DNA of 64,000 nucleotides, taken from contig NZ_CP047029.1 of NCBI RefSeq assembly GCF_009796805.1, forward strand, positions 3,672,001-3,736,000, given 5' to 3'. The stretch's first letter is position 1, and every line of letters starts with the position of its first letter. Below are positions 17,712 to 28,048 of the stretch, piece after piece. This DNA is from Algibacter sp. L1A34. Its GTDB lineage: Bacteria > Bacteroidota > Bacteroidia > Flavobacteriales > Flavobacteriaceae. The notes below the pieces were generated by a model that was given only the letters and a program-made list of their open reading frames with translations, searched no databases and was not told where the DNA came from. The position numbers were made by a program, and so were the translations under genes.

Positions 17712-17741
17712 TTTGAAATACTGTAATAAACTCTAAATTTG
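17712..17741 (+). promoter_or_regulatory. Promoter of the leucine/isoleucine cluster
   Basis: TTTG at 17712-17715 and a perfect TAAATTTG at 17734-17741 are separated by 18 nt, matching the flavobacterial consensus. The leuC ATG is 48 nt downstream. A small hairpin (AGCT arms, about 17752-17765) lies in the short leader, but no leucine-rich leader peptide is visible. Confidence 0.65.
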
Positions 17742-17789
17742 TTTTTCTTATAGCTCTAAAGCTATTTTAATACAAAATTAAAAAAATTT

Positions 17790-19184
17790 ATGAGTAGTAC
17801 ATTATTTGACAAAGTGTGGGATTCGCATGTAGTGCGAGACATTGCAGATGGACCAGATGTGTTGTATATAGACCGTCACTTAATTCACGAAGTTACAAGT
17901 CCTGTGGCTTTTGTAGGTTTAAAAAGTAGAGGTTTAAGCGTATTATATCCAGAGCGTACATTTGCTGTTGCCGACCATAATACACCAACTATTAACCAGC
18001 ATTTACCTGTTGAAGATCCGTTATCGGCTAATCAATTAAAAACGTTGGAAGATAATGCTAAACAATACGGAATTAGTCACTGGGGATTAGGTCATCAAAA
18101 TAATGGAATTGTTCACGTTGTAGGACCAGAAAATGGTATTACAGTTCCTGGAGCTACTATTGTTTGTGGAGATTCACATACATCTACTCACGGTGCTTTT
18201 GGAGCTATTGCCTTTGGTATTGGTACTTCAGAAGTAGAAATGGTGCTTACTACACAATGTATTATGCAACCAAAGCCTAAAAAAATGCGTATTAGTGTTA
18301 ATGGGCCATTAAGCAAAGGTGTTACTCCTAAAGATGTTGGTTTATATATTATTTCACAATTAACAACTTCTGGTGCTACTGGATACTTTGTAGAGTATGC
18401 TGGTGATGTTTTTGAAAATATGAGCATGGAAGGCCGTATGACGGTTTGTAACCTTTCTATTGAAATGGGTGCACGTGGTGGTATGATTGCTCCAGATGAA
18501 AAGACATTCGAGTATATTAAAGGAAGACCAAAAACACCAAAAGGTGCAGATTGGGATAAAGCCATGACGTATTGGAGTACTTTAAAAACTGATGAAGGTG
18601 CTACTTTCGATAAAGAATTAAACTTTAATGCAGCAGATATAGAACCAATGATTACCTACGGAACAAATCCGGGAATGGGTATGGGTATTTCTAAAAACAT
18701 TCCTTCTGCGGAATCTGTTGAAGGTGGAAAAGCAACTTATGATAAGTCTTTAGCTTACATGGGGTATGCTGAAAATGAATCTATGATTGGTAAGAAAATC
18801 GATTATGTTTTTATTGGAAGTTGTACTAATGGACGTATTGAAGATTTTAGAGCATTTGCTTCTATTGTTAAAGGACGTAAAAAAGCAGATAATGTAACGG
18901 CTTGGTTAGTACCAGGATCACACATTGTTGAAGCTGCAATTAAAAAAGAAGGGTTATTAGACATTTTTGAAGAAGCAGGTTTTGTTTTAAGAGAACCAGG
19001 TTGTTCGGCTTGTTTAGCAATGAATGATGATAAAGTACCTGCAGGAAAATATGCAGTAAGTACATCTAATAGAAACTTTGAAGGCCGTCAAGGGCCTGGA
19101 TCTAGAACGTTACTTGCTAGTCCGTTAGTTGCGGCAGCTGCTGCGGTTACTGGAGTTGTAACAGATCCTAGAGAGCTTTTATAA
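17790..19184 (+). CDS. leuC: 3-isopropylmalate dehydratase, large subunit
   Basis: An aconitase-family [4Fe-4S] enzyme (464 residues) that, with LeuD, isomerises 2- to 3-isopropylmalate. Typical blocks: [42 protein letters not shown], and the cluster ligands Cys in [13 protein letters not shown] and in [11 protein letters not shown]. If the neighbouring synthase makes citramalate, LeuCD would also process citramalate to 3-methylmalate on the way to isoleucine. It is first in the cluster, behind a clear promoter. Confidence 0.96.
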   Translation: MSSTLFDKVWDSHVVRDIADGPDVLYIDRHLIHEVTSPVAFVGLKSRGLSVLYPERTFAVADHNTPTINQHLPVEDPLSANQLKTLEDNAKQYGISHWGLGHQNNGIVHVVGPENGITVPGATIVCGDSHTSTHGAFGAIAFGIGTSEVEMVLTTQCIMQPKPKKMRISVNGPLSKGVTPKDVGLYIISQLTTSGATGYFVEYAGDVFENMSMEGRMTVCNLSIEMGARGGMIAPDEKTFEYIKGRPKTPKGADWDKAMTYWSTLKTDEGATFDKELNFNAADIEPMITYGTNPGMGMGISKNIPSAESVEGGKATYDKSLAYMGYAENESMIGKKIDYVFIGSCTNGRIEDFRAFASIVKGRKKADNVTAWLVPGSHIVEAAIKKEGLLDIFEEAGFVLREPGCSACLAMNDDKVPAGKYAVSTSNRNFEGRQGPGSRTLLASPLVAAAAAVTGVVTDPRELL

Positions 19185-19307
19185 GTTCGAAGTTAGGCAA
19201 TAGTTTTTCAGTCAAGTAGATTGAAATTTGTTGCTGTATTAAAATTAAAAATTAACCTGTTAGTTGATGGCCAAGTACTAAATACTAACAAACAGAATAC
19301 TGAACAC

Positions 19308-19904
19308 ATGGCATACGATAAATTTACAACATTAACGACTACAGTGGTTCCATTGCCAATTGAGAACGTTGATACCGATCAAATTATACCTGCTCGTTTT
19401 TTAAAAGCGACAACTCGTGATGGTTTTGGAGATAATTTATTCCGCGACTGGAGATATAATGGTGACAATACACCAAAAGAAGATTTTATATTAAACAACC
19501 CAATTTACACAGGAAAAATTTTATTAGGAGGAAAGAACTTTGGTTCGGGCTCTTCGCGTGAGCATGCTGCTTGGGCGGTTTACGATTATGGTTTTCGTTG
19601 TGTGGTATCTAGCTTTTTTGCTGATATCTTTAAAAACAACTGTTTAAATATTGGTGTTTTACCAGTACAAATTAGTCCAGAATTTGCAAATGAAATTTTT
19701 GAAGCTGTTTATGCAGATCCAAAAACGGAAGTTGAAATTAATTTAGAAGCTCAAACTATTACTTTACTTTCTACAGGAAGTCAAGAGTCTTTTGATATTA
19801 ATGGCTATAAAAAGGATAACATGCTAAATGGTTTTGATGATATCGACTATTTACAAAGTATGAAAAGTGAGATTGAAACATTTACAGAATCTCGTCCTTT
19901 CTAA
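19308..19904 (+). CDS. leuD: 3-isopropylmalate dehydratase, small subunit
   Basis: The 198-residue swivel-domain partner of LeuC. ATG 19308 is preferred (MAYDKFTTLTTTVVPLP); the longer frame from 19221 adds 29 residues with no family similarity. Conserved blocks are ENVDTDQIIPARFLK, GKNFGSGSSREHAAWAVYDYGF and FKNNCLNIGVLPVQ, which position the substrate side chain. The stop at 19904 is 4 nt before the next start, so these genes are certainly co-transcribed. Confidence 0.95.
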   Translation: MAYDKFTTLTTTVVPLPIENVDTDQIIPARFLKATTRDGFGDNLFRDWRYNGDNTPKEDFILNNPIYTGKILLGGKNFGSGSSREHAAWAVYDYGFRCVVSSFFADIFKNNCLNIGVLPVQISPEFANEIFEAVYADPKTEVEINLEAQTITLLSTGSQESFDINGYKKDNMLNGFDDIDYLQSMKSEIETFTESRPF

Positions 19905-19908
19905 AAAA

Positions 19909-21429
19909 ATGGTAGTAAAAAGAATTGAAATAATGGATACGACATTGCGCGATGGTGAACAAACCTCGAGCGTGTCGTTTTCTGCTTCTGAGAAGCTTAC
20001 TATTGCTAAGCTTTTACTTGAAGAATTAAGGGTTGACCGTATTGAAATAGCCTCGGCACGTGTGTCGGAAGGTGAACTTCAAGCCGTGAAAGATGTTACG
20101 GAATGGGCCAAAGAAAACAATTATTTAGGTGCTGTTGAAGTATTAACTTTTGTTGATAATGGCGTATCTATTGATTGGGTTCTTGAAGCTGGAGCAATGG
20201 TACAAAACCTGCTTACAAAAGGTTCTTTAAATCATTTAACACATCAGCTTAAAAAAACTCCTAATCAGCACTTTACGGAAATAAAAGAAAATATTAATTT
20301 GGCTACCGAAAAAGGTATTGAAACTAATATTTATTTAGAAGATTGGAGTAATGGTATGAGAAATTCAAAAGCTTATGTTTTTGAATTTTTAGAGTTTTTA
20401 TCTACTCAAGCTGTAAAGCGCATTATGCTTCCAGATACTTTGGGAATATTAACACCAGAAGAATCTTATAATTTTGTAAAAGAGATTAAGGATAAATACC
20501 CTGATTTACATTTCGATTTCCATACCCATAACGATTACGATTTAGGTGTAGCGAATGTAATGGCCGGTTTAAACGCTGGAGCCGATGGCCTACATTTAAC
20601 TATAAACGGTATGGGCGAACGTGCAGGAAATGCGCCAATGGCTAGTACAGTTGCAGTTATTAACGATTTTATGCCTCATATTAAAATTGGTGTAAACGAA
20701 AAGTTTTTGCATACCATTAGCAAGCTTATTGAAACCTTTTCTGGTTTTATGATTCCTGCTAATAAGCCCGTTGTTGGTGCTAATGTATTTACGCAAACAG
20801 CAGGAATACATGCCGATGGGGATAATAAAAACAATTTATATTTCAGTGATTTAATGCCAGAGCGTTTTGGGAGAACCCGAAAATATGCTTTAGGAAAATC
20901 GTCTGGAAAGGCTAACATACAAAAGAATTTACAAGAATTAGGACTTCAGCTTGATGATGAAGACTTAAAGAAAGTTACCCAACGTATTATTGAGTTGGGC
21001 GATAAAAAGCAAGTAGTTACCAAAGAGGATTTACCTTATATAATTTCGGATGTTTTAGATAGAACTTACGAAGAAAAGGTAAAAGTAAACGCTTACGTGC
21101 TTACGCATGCTATGGGTTTAAAGCCAACAACTACAGTTTCTATCACTATTAACGGTGATACTTTTGAAGAAAGTGCACATGGTGATGGCCAGTTTGATGC
21201 TTTTATGAATGCTATTAAAACAGTGTTTAAAAAGAAACAATTGAGCTTGCCCAAATTAGTAGATTACGCGGTTCGAATACCACCAGGATCTAATTCTGAT
21301 GCGCTTTGTGAAACTATTATTACTTGGAAGAGTAGTGATAAAGAGTTTAAAACACGTGGTTTGGATTCGGATCAAACGGTTTCGGCTATTAAAGCGACCG
21401 AAAAGATGATGAATATTGTTGTGAGCTAA
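19909..21429 (+). CDS. Citramalate-synthase-type acyltransferase (CimA/LeuA family)
   Basis: A 506-residue DRE-TIM acyltransferase with MDTTLRDGEQTSSVSF (residues 9-24), the metal motif FDFHTHNDYDLG and a C-terminal LeuA-dimer regulatory domain (about 390-500, with IPPGSNSDALCETI). The motif order closely resembles the Leptospira citramalate synthase, including NLLTKGSLNHL and IYLEDWSNGMRNS. Residues aligned with the three pyruvate-pocket residues of that enzyme (Leu81, Leu104, Tyr144) are Leu79, Leu102 and Tyr142. It may therefore condense pyruvate and acetyl-CoA to citramalate rather than make 2-isopropylmalate. ATG 19909 is used; the upstream frame overlaps leuD. LeuA remains the alternative. 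Confidence 0.85.
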   Translation: MVVKRIEIMDTTLRDGEQTSSVSFSASEKLTIAKLLLEELRVDRIEIASARVSEGELQAVKDVTEWAKENNYLGAVEVLTFVDNGVSIDWVLEAGAMVQNLLTKGSLNHLTHQLKKTPNQHFTEIKENINLATEKGIETNIYLEDWSNGMRNSKAYVFEFLEFLSTQAVKRIMLPDTLGILTPEESYNFVKEIKDKYPDLHFDFHTHNDYDLGVANVMAGLNAGADGLHLTINGMGERAGNAPMASTVAVINDFMPHIKIGVNEKFLHTISKLIETFSGFMIPANKPVVGANVFTQTAGIHADGDNKNNLYFSDLMPERFGRTRKYALGKSSGKANIQKNLQELGLQLDDEDLKKVTQRIIELGDKKQVVTKEDLPYIISDVLDRTYEEKVKVNAYVLTHAMGLKPTTTVSITINGDTFEESAHGDGQFDAFMNAIKTVFKKKQLSLPKLVDYAVRIPPGSNSDALCETIITWKSSDKEFKTRGLDSDQTVSAIKATEKMMNIVVS

Positions 21430-21487
21430 GTTATTAGTAGATAAGAATTGACTAGTAATTAAGAACGGAACATTGCAGATCAACTTG

Positions 21488-21568
21488 CGTTAGGGATAGA
21501 ACGGCCTGTTTGAGCTCGCCGACGGTAGGAGGAAGCGAGTAGTGAAAGCCCGACCCTTGGGTAACGCT
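21488..21568. repeat. Structured repetitive extragenic element between the synthase gene and leuB
   Basis: This G+C-rich stretch stands out in an AT-rich region. Outer arms GCGTTA (21488-21493) and TAACGC (21563-21568) are complementary, as are CTCGC (21516-21520) and GCGAG (21536-21540). I recall closely similar sequences (containing GTTAGGGAT and GAAAGCCCGACCC) between genes in many Flavobacteriia genomes, so it is likely one copy of a dispersed family. It lies inside the operon and would be transcribed. Confidence 0.6.
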
Positions 21569-21608
21569 AAAAAAATAAAATAAAATTTAAAGTTTAAAAT
21601 AAATAAAG

Positions 21609-22667
21609 ATGAAATTTAATATAGCAGTTTTAGCAGGTGACGGGATTGGACCTGAAGTAATGGAGCAAGCACAAAAAGTTAGTGACGCGGTTGCGAAAAA
21701 ATTTGGACATGAAATAACATGGAAACCGGCATTAACAGGAGCAGCAGCAATTGATGCGGTTGGAGAGCCTTACCCAGATAGTACGCATCAAGTTTGTTTA
21801 GCTTCGGATGCTGTTTTATTTGGCGCTATTGGTCTGCCTCGTTTTGATAATGATCCGTCGGCAAAAGTTCGACCAGAAAATGGTTTGCTTCAAATGCGTA
21901 AACAACTTGGCTTATTTGCTAATTTAAGACCAACTTTTACGTTTCCGTCTTTATTAGATAAATCGCCTTTAAAACAAGAACGTATTGAAGGTACTGATTT
22001 AGTATTTTTACGTGAACTTACTGGTGGAATTTACTTTGGAGAAAAGGGTAGAAGAGACGGTGGTGAAACGGCTTTTGATAACTGTGTTTACACACGTGTA
22101 GAAGTACAACGCTTGGCTAAAAAAGGTTTTGAATTAGCGATGACACGTTCTAAGAGATTGTGTTGTGTTGATAAAGCTAACGTTTTAGAAACATCTCGTT
22201 TATGGAGAGAAACTGTTCAGGCTATGGAAAAAGATTACCCAGAGGTTGAAGTAAGTTATGAACTTGTTGATGCAGTCGCTATGCGTTTGGTGCAATGGCC
22301 AAATAGTTATGATGTTTTAATTACTGAAAACTTGTTTGGTGATATTTTAACCGATGAAGCTTCGGTTATTTCTGGATCTATGGGGTTAATGCCATCAGCA
22401 TCTATGGGAACTGATAATTCTTTGTTTGAACCTATTCATGGGTCTTACCCACAAGCAACAGGATTAGATATTGCTAACCCAATGGCTATGGTATTATCTG
22501 CAGCAATGATGTTTGAAATTGCTTTTAACTTACCTGAAGAAGGTAAAGCTATTAGAGATGCTGTTAACAAAGCTTTAGCTGAAGGTATTGTTACTGAAGA
22601 TTTATCCGATGGTGGAAAAGCTTACGGTACTAAAGAAGTAGGAGATTATTTGGCTGCTAATATTTAG
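21609..22667 (+). CDS. leuB: 3-isopropylmalate dehydrogenase
   Basis: A 352-residue NAD-dependent beta-decarboxylating dehydrogenase. Signature blocks: LAGDGIGPEVMEQA, AIGLPRFDNDPSAKVRPE, LRELTGGIYFGEKGR, and DVLITENLFGDILTDEASVISGS cut by the metal-binding Asp cluster, then FEPIHGSYPQATG. It oxidises 3-isopropylmalate and, in the citramalate route, also 3-methylmalate. About 180 bp with a structured repeat separate it from the synthase gene. A strong terminator follows. Confidence 0.96.
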   Translation: MKFNIAVLAGDGIGPEVMEQAQKVSDAVAKKFGHEITWKPALTGAAAIDAVGEPYPDSTHQVCLASDAVLFGAIGLPRFDNDPSAKVRPENGLLQMRKQLGLFANLRPTFTFPSLLDKSPLKQERIEGTDLVFLRELTGGIYFGEKGRRDGGETAFDNCVYTRVEVQRLAKKGFELAMTRSKRLCCVDKANVLETSRLWRETVQAMEKDYPEVEVSYELVDAVAMRLVQWPNSYDVLITENLFGDILTDEASVISGSMGLMPSASMGTDNSLFEPIHGSYPQATGLDIANPMAMVLSAAMMFEIAFNLPEEGKAIRDAVNKALAEGIVTEDLSDGGKAYGTKEVGDYLAANI

Positions 22668-22691
22668 TAAGTCTTTTAATTATAAAATTTT

Positions 22692-22728
22692 AAAAGCGTG
22701 AATTCTATATTAGAATTCACGCTTTTTT
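22692..22728 (+). terminator. Strong intrinsic terminator after leuB
   Basis: A perfect 16-bp stem, AAAAGCGTGAATTCTA (22692-22707) with its complement at 22711-22726, has a 3-nt loop and ends in TTTTTT. The same hairpin recurs at 25354-25388. Confidence 0.93.
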
Positions 22729-22878
22729 ATTTGTAATAAATATTAAATTCTAAGTAAAAGTTTTTGAAAACAATAAATCCGTAATTGCAATATTTATTTT
22801 CCTTAACATTTTGTGAAAAAAAAGTATTAATGATATTAATTTTTTATTTTTAAAAATTATATATCTAACTCTTTCTTT

Positions 22879-25311
22879 ATGAAAAAAACAATACTAGCAA
22901 CTTTATCATTAGTGATGTGCTTGACTACCACAACCAACCATGCACAATCTAAACGAAAAAAGAATAAAAAAGATAAAAGTGAAATATCTAAACCCGTTGA
23001 AAAGAAAAAAGAGGGTAAAATAAAACCATACAACGAGGTGATTACTAAAAGTGCCGTTTCTGATGATGGTTTATTTAAAACACACCAAGTTGGAGAGTCT
23101 TACTTTTATGAAATCCCTATGGAGCACTTAGGAAAAGATATGCTTCTGGTAAGCAGAATTTCTAAACTGCCAACTAATATGGGAGACGGCTATGTTAATG
23201 CGGGAACTAAAACCAATTCGCGTTTAGTAACGTGGGAGCGTTTTAAAAACAAAATATTAATTAAAGAGAAGTCTTATAGTTCGGTAGCTAATGAAGAGTT
23301 ACCTATTAGCATTTCGGTTAAATCTAATAATTACGAACCTACATTATTTGCTTTTGATATTAGTGCGTTTAGCAAAGATTCTACTGCTGTAGTGATCGAT
23401 GTTACTAAATTTTATACGAGTGATGTTAAAGCGATTAGTGGTTTGCCAGCTTATATGCGCAGTGAATACAAGGTAAAAAACTTAGATGCTTCTAGAAGTT
23501 TTATAAACAGTGTTAAGAGTTTTCCTGAGAATATTGAAGTTGTACAAGATATGACTTACAATGCATCTGCACCGCCATCTTTTAAAAGTGGTGAGTCTAT
23601 AAGTTTACAAATGAATCAATCTATGATTTTGTTACCAGAAAACCCTATGCAATCTCGTTTTTCAGATGAACGTGTGGGATGGTTTACTTTAGATTATGTA
23701 GATTATGGAAGTGAAGCATTAAAATCTGACACCAAGACATTTATTCGTAAATGGCGTATGGAACCTAAAGATCCCGAAGCTTATGCTCGTGGTGAATTGG
23801 TAGAACCTATTAAGCCTATTGTGTATTATTTAGATCCTGCTACGCCAGAAAACTTACGTAAATACATAAAAGAAGGTGTAGAGTTATGGCAAGGTCCTTT
23901 TGAGAAAGCTGGTTTTAAGAATGCTATTATCGCAAAAGACCCACCAAGTATAGAAGAAGATCCTGATTTTAGCCCTGAAGATATACGTTATTCAGTAATT
24001 CGTTACGTAGCCAGTACAACTAGAAATGCTAGTGGACCAAGTGTATCAGACCCAAGAACTGGAGAAATTATTGAAAGTGACATTATTTGGTATCATAACC
24101 ATTTACGATCGTATAGAAATAGATATTTAATTGAAACAGGCGCGGCTAATCCTGCGGCTAGAACATTAAATACACCCAAAGAAGATATTGGTGAAATGAT
24201 GAAAATGGTAATTGCTCACGAAGTAGGGCATACCTTAGGTTTACCACATAACATGAGCGCAAGTAAAGCTTACGATGTTGAAAGCTATAGAAATGGCGAT
24301 TTTACACAAAAAAACGGCATTGCTTCTACTATTATGGACTATGCGCGTTATAATTATATTGCGCAACCTGGAGATCAAAACATTAGGTTTATTAGAAAAT
24401 TAGGAGCTTACGATGATTATGCTATTAATTGGGGTTATCGTGTAATTCCAGAAGCGCATACTCCAGAGGCCGAATTAATAACTTTAGATGGTTGGATTCT
24501 TGAAAAGGCTGGTGACCCAAAATATATATTCGGAAAACAAAGAAGTCGTTTTGACCCTACATCACAAACAGAAGATATAGGAAACAATGCTATAAAAGCG
24601 AGTACTTATGCGCTTAAAAACTTAAAGTATGTTTCTATCCATTTACCAGAATGGACTAGTGATATCACTAATGACTACGATGATTTAGAGGAATTATATG
24701 ATGAATTATTTGGAGCGTGGCGTCGTTATATTAGTCATGTATTAACCAATGTTGGAGGTGTGCATGAGAATTTAATTAACCCGAACCAATCAGGAATTCC
24801 GTTTGAAGCTGTGCCTAAAGTAACTCAAAAGGCATCTGTACAATGGTTGCATGAAAATGCATTTACAACACCGAGTTGGTTAGTTCAAAAAGAACTTTTA
24901 AGCCGAACAGATTATGAAGGTTATACATCGCATTTAGGTAAATACCAAAGTAGTTTTTTAAATAAGTTATTAAGCCAGGAGATTTTAGAACGTTTAATAG
25001 ATCATGAAACTATAGATGCAAATAATTATTCTGCTTTAGAGTTATTACAGGATGTTCGTAAGGGACTTTGGGTAGAAGCTAACGCAACTAAAAATGTAGA
25101 TATTTATCGTCGTAATTTACAACGAGCGTATATTGAGCGTATGGCTTTTTTAATGACGGAATCTTCAGATGTTAAAGCTTTAGCTAGAGGAGAATTATCT
25201 GTATTGAAAAAGGTTGTTATTAGTGCGTCTTATCGTTCTACTAACACAACCACAAAATACCACTATAAAGATTGTTTAGAGCGTATTAATACTATTTTAG
25301 ACCCTAAATAG
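22879..25311 (+). CDS. Secreted zinc metalloprotease, metzincin type (DUF5117/DUF5118-like)
   Basis: An 810-residue exported protein with signal peptide (1-23, ending NHAQ) and a very basic Lys-rich segment directly after it (about 25-52). The metzincin motif HEVGHTLGLPH is at residues 447-457 and the downstream Met-turn candidate STIMDYARYN lies near 480. The N-terminal half resembles the domain regularly found before such proteases in Bacteroidota (zinc-dependent metalloprotease with DUF5117, DUF5118 and DUF4953 parts). Substrate unknown. It is monocistronic and ends at a hairpin shared with the convergent gene. Confidence 0.88.
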   Translation: MKKTILATLSLVMCLTTTTNHAQSKRKKNKKDKSEISKPVEKKKEGKIKPYNEVITKSAVSDDGLFKTHQVGESYFYEIPMEHLGKDMLLVSRISKLPTNMGDGYVNAGTKTNSRLVTWERFKNKILIKEKSYSSVANEELPISISVKSNNYEPTLFAFDISAFSKDSTAVVIDVTKFYTSDVKAISGLPAYMRSEYKVKNLDASRSFINSVKSFPENIEVVQDMTYNASAPPSFKSGESISLQMNQSMILLPENPMQSRFSDERVGWFTLDYVDYGSEALKSDTKTFIRKWRMEPKDPEAYARGELVEPIKPIVYYLDPATPENLRKYIKEGVELWQGPFEKAGFKNAIIAKDPPSIEEDPDFSPEDIRYSVIRYVASTTRNASGPSVSDPRTGEIIESDIIWYHNHLRSYRNRYLIETGAANPAARTLNTPKEDIGEMMKMVIAHEVGHTLGLPHNMSASKAYDVESYRNGDFTQKNGIASTIMDYARYNYIAQPGDQNIRFIRKLGAYDDYAINWGYRVIPEAHTPEAELITLDGWILEKAGDPKYIFGKQRSRFDPTSQTEDIGNNAIKASTYALKNLKYVSIHLPEWTSDITNDYDDLEELYDELFGAWRRYISHVLTNVGGVHENLINPNQSGIPFEAVPKVTQKASVQWLHENAFTTPSWLVQKELLSRTDYEGYTSHLGKYQSSFLNKLLSQEILERLIDHETIDANNYSALELLQDVRKGLWVEANATKNVDIYRRNLQRAYIERMAFLMTESSDVKALARGELSVLKKVVISASYRSTNTTTKYHYKDCLERINTILDPK

Positions 25312-25352
25312 GCGTAAAGTTTTAATAAAATAGATACTATATTATTAAATTT

Positions 25353-25389
25353 AAAAAGCGTGAATTCTATATTAGAATTCACGCTTTTT
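25353..25389. terminator. Bidirectional terminator, second copy of the leuB hairpin
   Basis: The 16-bp arms at 25354-25369 and 25373-25388 are identical in sequence to those at 22692-22726. A-run and T-run on opposite sides let it work for both the metalloprotease gene and the convergent 878-residue surface-protein gene. Confidence 0.93.
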
Positions 25390-25411
25390 TATCTATTAAT
25401 ACTTTAGTAAA

Positions 25412-28048
25412 CTATTTTTTAATCATTAATTTTTGTGAAGTACCGTTTGTAGCTTTTACAAAATACATACCGTCGCTTAAATTACCAACGTAAACTGTAG
25501 TTTCAATTGTAGATTGCGTATTGAATGTTTTTACAGTTTGCCCTAATTGATTAATAATTTGGAAATCGCCTCCTAAACTAGATTTTAATTTTACGTTATT
25601 AGAACCAGGGTTTGGATACATTGAGAATTTAGATTTGTTTTCAATATTACTAGTACTTAATGATGGGACAAGTTTTGTAGTGATATAAAATTGTCCTTCA
25701 CCAGTAAGATTAGTTGTTAGGGTTGTGGTATAATTTGTTTCAGATATTTTTGTAAACACATGCTTTTCACGGTCTTCTAAATAGATTTCTTGAGTACCTG
25801 AAGGATCAAAAATTTCAGATGAAAAAGTAATTATATCTCCACTAGAACCAATTACTCCTACTGGAATTTCTGTATTTTCGTAATCGGAATCAGGCAAAGT
25901 TTGCACTGCTAAATTACTACTTCCGCCAGCTACCAATTTAGTAAATACGGCTATGTCGTTATTATTGCCATCAAAGCCTTCGCCAGAAACAGGAATAGAT
26001 ATTATTTCGGAATCGTATCCACTATCAAAACCTGTAGTTGTACCAGCTTTATAGAAAATTTCAGTCGATATTTTAACTGGTCCTCTTTCTAAAAATAATT
26101 TAATATTAGGAGTTTCAGGTGTTACATTCTCAGAAGGTTTATGACTTCGGTTTGATGCCTTAAAAACTGCAGTTCCTTCCATCGATGCGTTTACAAAGAA
26201 AGCTTGTCCAGGAGCGATTTCAATAGGGTTTAAAGCATTGTGTGCTATATATCTAGTGCCATTCCATACCCAAACAGTTTCTTCGCTAAGTAATGCTGTA
26301 TTTGCAGCAGCAAAACTTGCAGAGTTTATATAAGCTGTAAAAGGATTACCAATTAAATTATAATTATTTATAGTTCCAGTGAATAATAATCTGTCAAAAT
26401 CTGATGTTTTAGCAGTTCCTGTAATAGAAATATCTCTAGGACTATCTAATTTTACAGATATACCTTCACCTGAATCTAAAGTACCGGTAGTCGATGTTTC
26501 AGAATATGCCCAAGCATTAGTCATATCTCTAAAATAATAACCAAGTCCAATTCTAGAACCCGATCCAGCATAAAAATTGCTGCTAGGTTCATTTATTAAG
26601 TCCTCTATAGTCTCTCCAAAAACAGGAGCGGCTATTAAATGCCAATTTGTATCAGGGATATTTTTTTTATAAGTTATTACTCCTGTAGCCGTACTTTGAG
26701 GAATAAAAGAAGCTTCAGAATTAATGGTTAGTGAATTAAATGTTACCGCTTCTGAAGCTGTTGGATAATTTGTTAAATTAGACGGAATTATAATATCGGC
26801 ATATGATACTGGTACAGAGTTAGTGTCCCAATTGGAAGCAGTATCCCAATCATTATCAGTTGCACCTGTCCAAGTTACTGTTGGAGGCGTTGCATCTACT
26901 AAAACAGCAGTAGTAGAACTAATACTATTTAAGGTTAAATTTGCTTCTAGCTGCCCATAATCTTTTAAAGTACCACCATTTACTGTTAAAGTACCTACAG
27001 TTATTCCATCGGTGTCTATCTCATTAGTTTGAATAGTATATCTAAATACCAAAGCATCTGTACCGCCACCACTTTCGTAATTTGCCGAACGTGTTGTAGA
27101 GCCAACGGTAATGCTTAATTGAGGTATTCCATTGGTAGTATTAACAATAACATTTTCATTATAGTTAACCACGAAGTCTAAGTTTTCATTAGCAGTATAA
27201 GTTGCATCGCCTGGAACCGAAACACTGGTTACTGTTGGAGCAACGGCACTAGAAATAACAGTTGTGGTATTATCAGAGCTATTACTTGTACCATCGTTAA
27301 CCACTACTGTAAAAATTGTAGTTTCAGAAGTGGCTGTTCTATTATTTGTAGGATTAAAAGATAAGGCTCTTAATTTACTTTGTAACTGTGCAGCAGTTGT
27401 ACTTGTAATGTTATATGGCCCTGTTCCTGATAAACTCATTCCCGATAACGTACCTTTAGCATTGATATCTAAAGAAATAGTTGCAGAAAGCGCATCGCCA
27501 TCAGCATCTATTATACTTATAGTTGAAAAAGGTAAAATTGTACTATCATCATTAACGGTTTGTCCCGAAGTTGTTCCTGTTATTGTTGGAAGCGTGTTTG
27601 AAGTGACACCTTGAACAACTAAATCGAATACAATTTGTCCATAAGTTGTTCCAGCAGTAGTTGCCGTCCCCGTATTAATCGTTACACCAATTCCAGAACT
27701 AGCAACCGAAGCCGTAACAGCAGAAACATCTACCGTTGACTGAACTGCATTAACATTTATACCTGTAATTCCTGTTACCGTACCACCTGTAAAATTAAAA
27801 TCCAAAGGGATTTCTATAAAATCACTATTTCTAAAATTATAAATAATTTGATCAGCATCAATATCATAAAATATGTCGGGATATAGTTGAAATTCACCTG
27901 AATTATTAGAAGGGTCTTCAACTATAACCGTATAAGTACTACCATTTTGAACTAGGCTAGCTTGTGATCCTTCAAGTGTTTGTCCATTGAGATATAATGA
28001 TAAAAATATAATTGGAATTAATAAAAGGTTTTTGTACGACTTTTTCAT
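25412..28048 (-). CDS. Large T9SS-secreted surface protein with beta-sandwich repeats
   Basis: 878 residues with signal peptide ([18 protein letters not shown] onward, cleavage near residue 22). The middle is Thr/Ser/Asn-rich with Ig/cadherin-like segments, for example a block with [14 protein letters not shown] and another with [20 protein letters not shown] typical of repeats in bacterial adhesins. The final 70 residues ([14 protein letters not shown] to [19 protein letters not shown]) are a type A T9SS C-terminal sorting domain. It is expected on the outer surface, in adhesion or polymer binding. No enzymatic motif was seen. Confidence 0.85.
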   Translation of the reverse strand: MKKSYKNLLLIPIIFLSLYLNGQTLEGSQASLVQNGSTYTVIVEDPSNNSGEFQLYPDIFYDIDADQIIYNFRNSDFIEIPLDFNFTGGTVTGITGINVNAVQSTVDVSAVTASVASSGIGVTINTGTATTAGTTYGQIVFDLVVQGVTSNTLPTITGTTSGQTVNDDSTILPFSTISIIDADGDALSATISLDINAKGTLSGMSLSGTGPYNITSTTAAQLQSKLRALSFNPTNNRTATSETTIFTVVVNDGTSNSSDNTTTVISSAVAPTVTSVSVPGDATYTANENLDFVVNYNENVIVNTTNGIPQLSITVGSTTRSANYESGGGTDALVFRYTIQTNEIDTDGITVGTLTVNGGTLKDYGQLEANLTLNSISSTTAVLVDATPPTVTWTGATDNDWDTASNWDTNSVPVSYADIIIPSNLTNYPTASEAVTFNSLTINSEASFIPQSTATGVITYKKNIPDTNWHLIAAPVFGETIEDLINEPSSNFYAGSGSRIGLGYYFRDMTNAWAYSETSTTGTLDSGEGISVKLDSPRDISITGTAKTSDFDRLLFTGTINNYNLIGNPFTAYINSASFAAANTALLSEETVWVWNGTRYIAHNALNPIEIAPGQAFFVNASMEGTAVFKASNRSHKPSENVTPETPNIKLFLERGPVKISTEIFYKAGTTTGFDSGYDSEIISIPVSGEGFDGNNNDIAVFTKLVAGGSSNLAVQTLPDSDYENTEIPVGVIGSSGDIITFSSEIFDPSGTQEIYLEDREKHVFTKISETNYTTTLTTNLTGEGQFYITTKLVPSLSTSNIENKSKFSMYPNPGSNNVKLKSSLGGDFQIINQLGQTVKTFNTQSTIETTVYVGNLSDGMYFVKATNGTSQKLMIKK

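Noticed and set aside
17742-17789. Leucine-rich leader peptide before leuC
   Set aside because: Looked for by analogy with the his leader; the 48-nt leader has no ATG frame with Leu, Val or Ile codons and no terminator.
19221-19307. Longer leuD start
   Set aside because: The 29 added residues precede the conserved N-terminus and have no similarity to LeuD; ATG 19308 is suitable.
19867-19908. Longer start of the citramalate-synthase-like gene
   Set aside because: It would overlap the leuD coding end by 38 nt and adds residues not found in the family.
27264-27614. 116-codon frame opposite the T9SS surface protein
   Set aside because: Antisense to a repetitive Thr/Ser/Val-rich region; a typical shadow of such sequences.
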